From the NCBI GenBank assembly GCA_900770195.1, contig CAAGJI010000053.1:1-7188 (forward strand): a DNA stretch of 7,188 bases, given 5' to 3'. This DNA is from Oscillospiraceae bacterium. GTDB taxonomy: Bacteria > Bacillota > Clostridia > Oscillospirales > Ruminococcaceae. The position numbers and the translations under genes are program-made. A model generated the notes under the pieces. It made no database searches and was not told where the DNA came from. It saw nothing but the letters and a program-made list of their open reading frames with translations. This document shows positions 6,117-7,188 of this stretch, in pieces. Numbering within the stretch: position 1 is the first letter of the stretch; every line of letters starts with the position of its first letter.

Positions 6117-7009
6117 AACGCGTCTTTTTTTCAGATATTCTTCCCTCAGATTTTTCCAATACAGAGGGCTTTCTCTCAATAAAAGAGTTCGAGGATGAAT
6201 TTCTCTCATCTTGTAAATCTTATCAAACCGCTCTTCAAAAATTTTCTTGTATTGAAAGAGGCATTATAACAGAAAAGCAACCTAGTGAAATTTTAATTTA
6301 CGGTAAATCTTTATTAACTATCATCAAAGATATACAAGATAGAGATTTTAGATCTTATATTATGAATGCTTTTTCAAAATATCCACTTGAAGAAAAAATC
6401 TCTGAAGATACTTTAAAAAAAGCATTATATGATGATATAATCATAGAAATCAACGAGACAAAACTTCATAATCATATAATGTTTAACACAGCATATTATG
6501 AATATGGCATATTACTAATAATTCCATTTTGTAAATGTCTGCGTGAATCTTTTTTGTTTCATGACAGAATTCCCTCGCTACATTCTTATAAATTTGATGA
6601 ATTTTGTTCATTTATATATGATGAAATATTAAACGAGACTTCAGATGATTATGAAAAAATTAAAATTCTATGTGAAGAGTTTAATTATACGCCTGTTTTT
6701 TCGGGCTTGTTTAACAATACATTTAACAAGCTTCCAGAAAATAAAAAAAAGTGTATTATAGATAAAATAAAAGAATGTTTCGAAAAAAAATATTTTGAAA
6801 AGCCCGACAATGATAAAATAAAGGTAGAAGATGGAAGAATTTCGGCTATTAGAATATTTGACCCTGTGATTCGCATTTATTTTGAGGTTTATAATAGAAA
6901 TATATATTTTGCTTCTATTTATGATGATCATCAAGATAGAATGATAAGTAAATATATAAATAATGCAAAATCAATTATTTGTGGTTTAAAACAAAATTGT
7001 TTACACTAA
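6113..7009 (+). CDS. Unrecognised 298-aa protein, third gene of the DUF262-ATPase operon (candidate effector)
   Basis: I do not recognise this protein. It starts inside the ATPase gene (ATGA overlap at 6113-6116) with no clear SD of its own, so translation is probably coupled. It is rich in Lys, Ile, Phe, Asp and Glu. There is no signal peptide, and the hydrophobic patch YYEYGILLIIPFC (128-140) is too short for a confident membrane helix. The first ~195 residues look mainly helical. From about 208 there is a charged helix (NKKKCIIDKIKECFEKKYF), followed by strand-like segments GRISAIRIF (241-249), IRIYFEVY (253-260) and NIYFASIYDDHQD (263-275). This order of a helix before several strands resembles small RelE/ParE-like RNase folds, a weak fold-level guess. 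Its conserved coupling to an ATPase suggests an effector or partner subunit. Confidence 0.75.
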   Translation: MKRVFFSDILPSDFSNTEGFLSIKEFEDEFLSSCKSYQTALQKFSCIERGIITEKQPSEILIYGKSLLTIIKDIQDRDFRSYIMNAFSKYPLEEKISEDTLKKALYDDIIIEINETKLHNHIMFNTAYYEYGILLIIPFCKCLRESFLFHDRIPSLHSYKFDEFCSFIYDEILNETSDDYEKIKILCEEFNYTPVFSGLFNNTFNKLPENKKKCIIDKIKECFEKKYFEKPDNDKIKVEDGRISAIRIFDPVIRIYFEVYNRNIYFASIYDDHQDRMISKYINNAKSIICGLKQNCLH

Positions 7010-7062
7010 TTATTTTTATCCATGATTTCTCATTTTCCGCTTTTATCAATGCTGACGCGACT

Positions 7063-7188
7063 TTACAAACAAATCGTCATATACGGAGGCAGGCAGACGA
7101 TGTCGTCTTTTATCGCGAAGTTTTTCGGGTGAATGATATAGCATTCGCCGATACGGTCTTTGAATTTTTCTCGGAAATTCAACAGCGA
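7063..7188 (-). CDS. ATP-binding protein, AAA_14/DUF4143-like, C-terminal fragment
   Basis: The minus strand is open from the window edge to a TAA at 7065-7063, giving 41 visible residues. They include LLNFREKFKDRIGECYIIHP, then KNFAIKDDIVCLPPYMT. This resembles the end of DUF4143-containing AAA_14 ATP-binding proteins, where a PD-(D/E)XK-like domain closes with a K...G..IIH...L......LP.YM pattern. These are widespread proteins of unclear role, often found in many copies in host-associated bacteria. Base composition matches the restriction-modification side of the window, not the AT-rich operon. The gene converges on the operon with a 53-nt gap (7010-7062). I see no strong terminator in that gap. 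The start and ATPase domain lie outside the window. Confidence 0.55.
   Translation of the reverse strand, partial: SLLNFREKFKDRIGECYIIHPKNFAIKDDIVCLPPYMTICL

Larger units (their letters stand above)
3826..7020. other. AT-rich acquired cassette holding the three-gene operon
   Basis: Sampled composition changes from 33/60 G+C at 2401-2460 to 11/60 at 6721-6780 and back to 27/60 at 7081-7140. Codon use changes with it: the restriction genes prefer GCG, GCC, GAC and AAC, while the cassette uses ATT, TTA, AAA and AAT. The edges fall in the two gaps around the operon. I found no integrase, transposase, tRNA or obvious target-site duplication at either edge, so the insertion mechanism is unknown. 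Confidence 0.6.

Noticed and set aside
6668..6934. Minus-strand frames in the AT-rich third gene
   Set aside because: Low-complexity Ile/Phe/Ser-rich products antisense to a coupled gene; expected by chance in this composition.
6985..7025. Possible terminator after the third gene, around AAACAAAATTGTTT and TTATTTTTA
   Set aside because: The pairing leaves only a two-base loop, lies within the coding end and has no G+C in the stem beyond one pair, so it is not a convincing terminator.
1..7188. CRISPR array, tRNA or rRNA genes
   Set aside because: No regularly spaced direct repeats and no tRNA or rRNA sequence landmarks were seen on either strand.

Overview
The window is bacterial DNA from a defence-rich, accessory part of a genome. 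Genes are close-packed, with start/stop overlaps and Shine-Dalgarno (SD) sites. The host cannot be named with confidence. The flanks and the restriction-modification genes have moderate GC (33 of 60 bases at 2401-2460, 27 of 60 at 7081-7140), while a central block is strongly AT-rich (11 of 60 G+C at 6721-6780). This suggests at least two separately acquired modules side by side.

Layout. (1) 1-214: the C-terminal end of a serine recombinase whose start lies outside the window. (2) 214-301: a short gap with a 15-bp perfect inverted repeat and related motifs. One of these is a 24-bp imperfect palindrome around a GA dinucleotide, the usual shape of a serine-recombinase crossover site. (3) 309-3823: a two-gene restriction-modification operon joined by a TAATG overlap. 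The first gene is an apparently complete Eco57I-like N6-adenine DNA methyltransferase (670 aa). The second is a GIY-YIG/helicase restriction subunit (500 aa). It keeps the nuclease-like N-terminus, helicase motifs I and II and the family C-terminus, but the rest of the helicase is missing. It looks like an in-frame internal deletion at about nt 3170-3185, so restriction is probably dead while methylation may persist. (4) 3824-3954: a terminator-like inverted repeat, a candidate promoter, a 13-bp palindrome and a good SD site.

(5) 3955-7009: an AT-rich, tightly coupled three-gene operon. It encodes a DUF262 (ParB-like/GmrS-like) protein, an SMC/ABC-type AAA ATPase with a DUF3696-like C-terminus, and a 298-aa protein I do not recognise. 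Spacings are 2 nt and then a 4-nt ATGA overlap. By gene content it resembles multi-gene anti-phage systems: the ATPase would be sensor or regulator, the DUF262 protein a nucleotide-dependent nuclease or regulator, and the third protein an unknown effector or partner. This is the best candidate in the window for a little-described system. (6) 7063-7188, minus strand: the C-terminal tail of a gene resembling AAA_14/DUF4143 ATP-binding proteins, convergent with the operon.

As a whole the window reads as a defence island: a recombinase with possible recombination sites, a decayed restriction-modification system and, in the gap just after its last gene, a separately acquired ATPase-based module. 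Family assignments come from motif recognition by eye; no database search was run.
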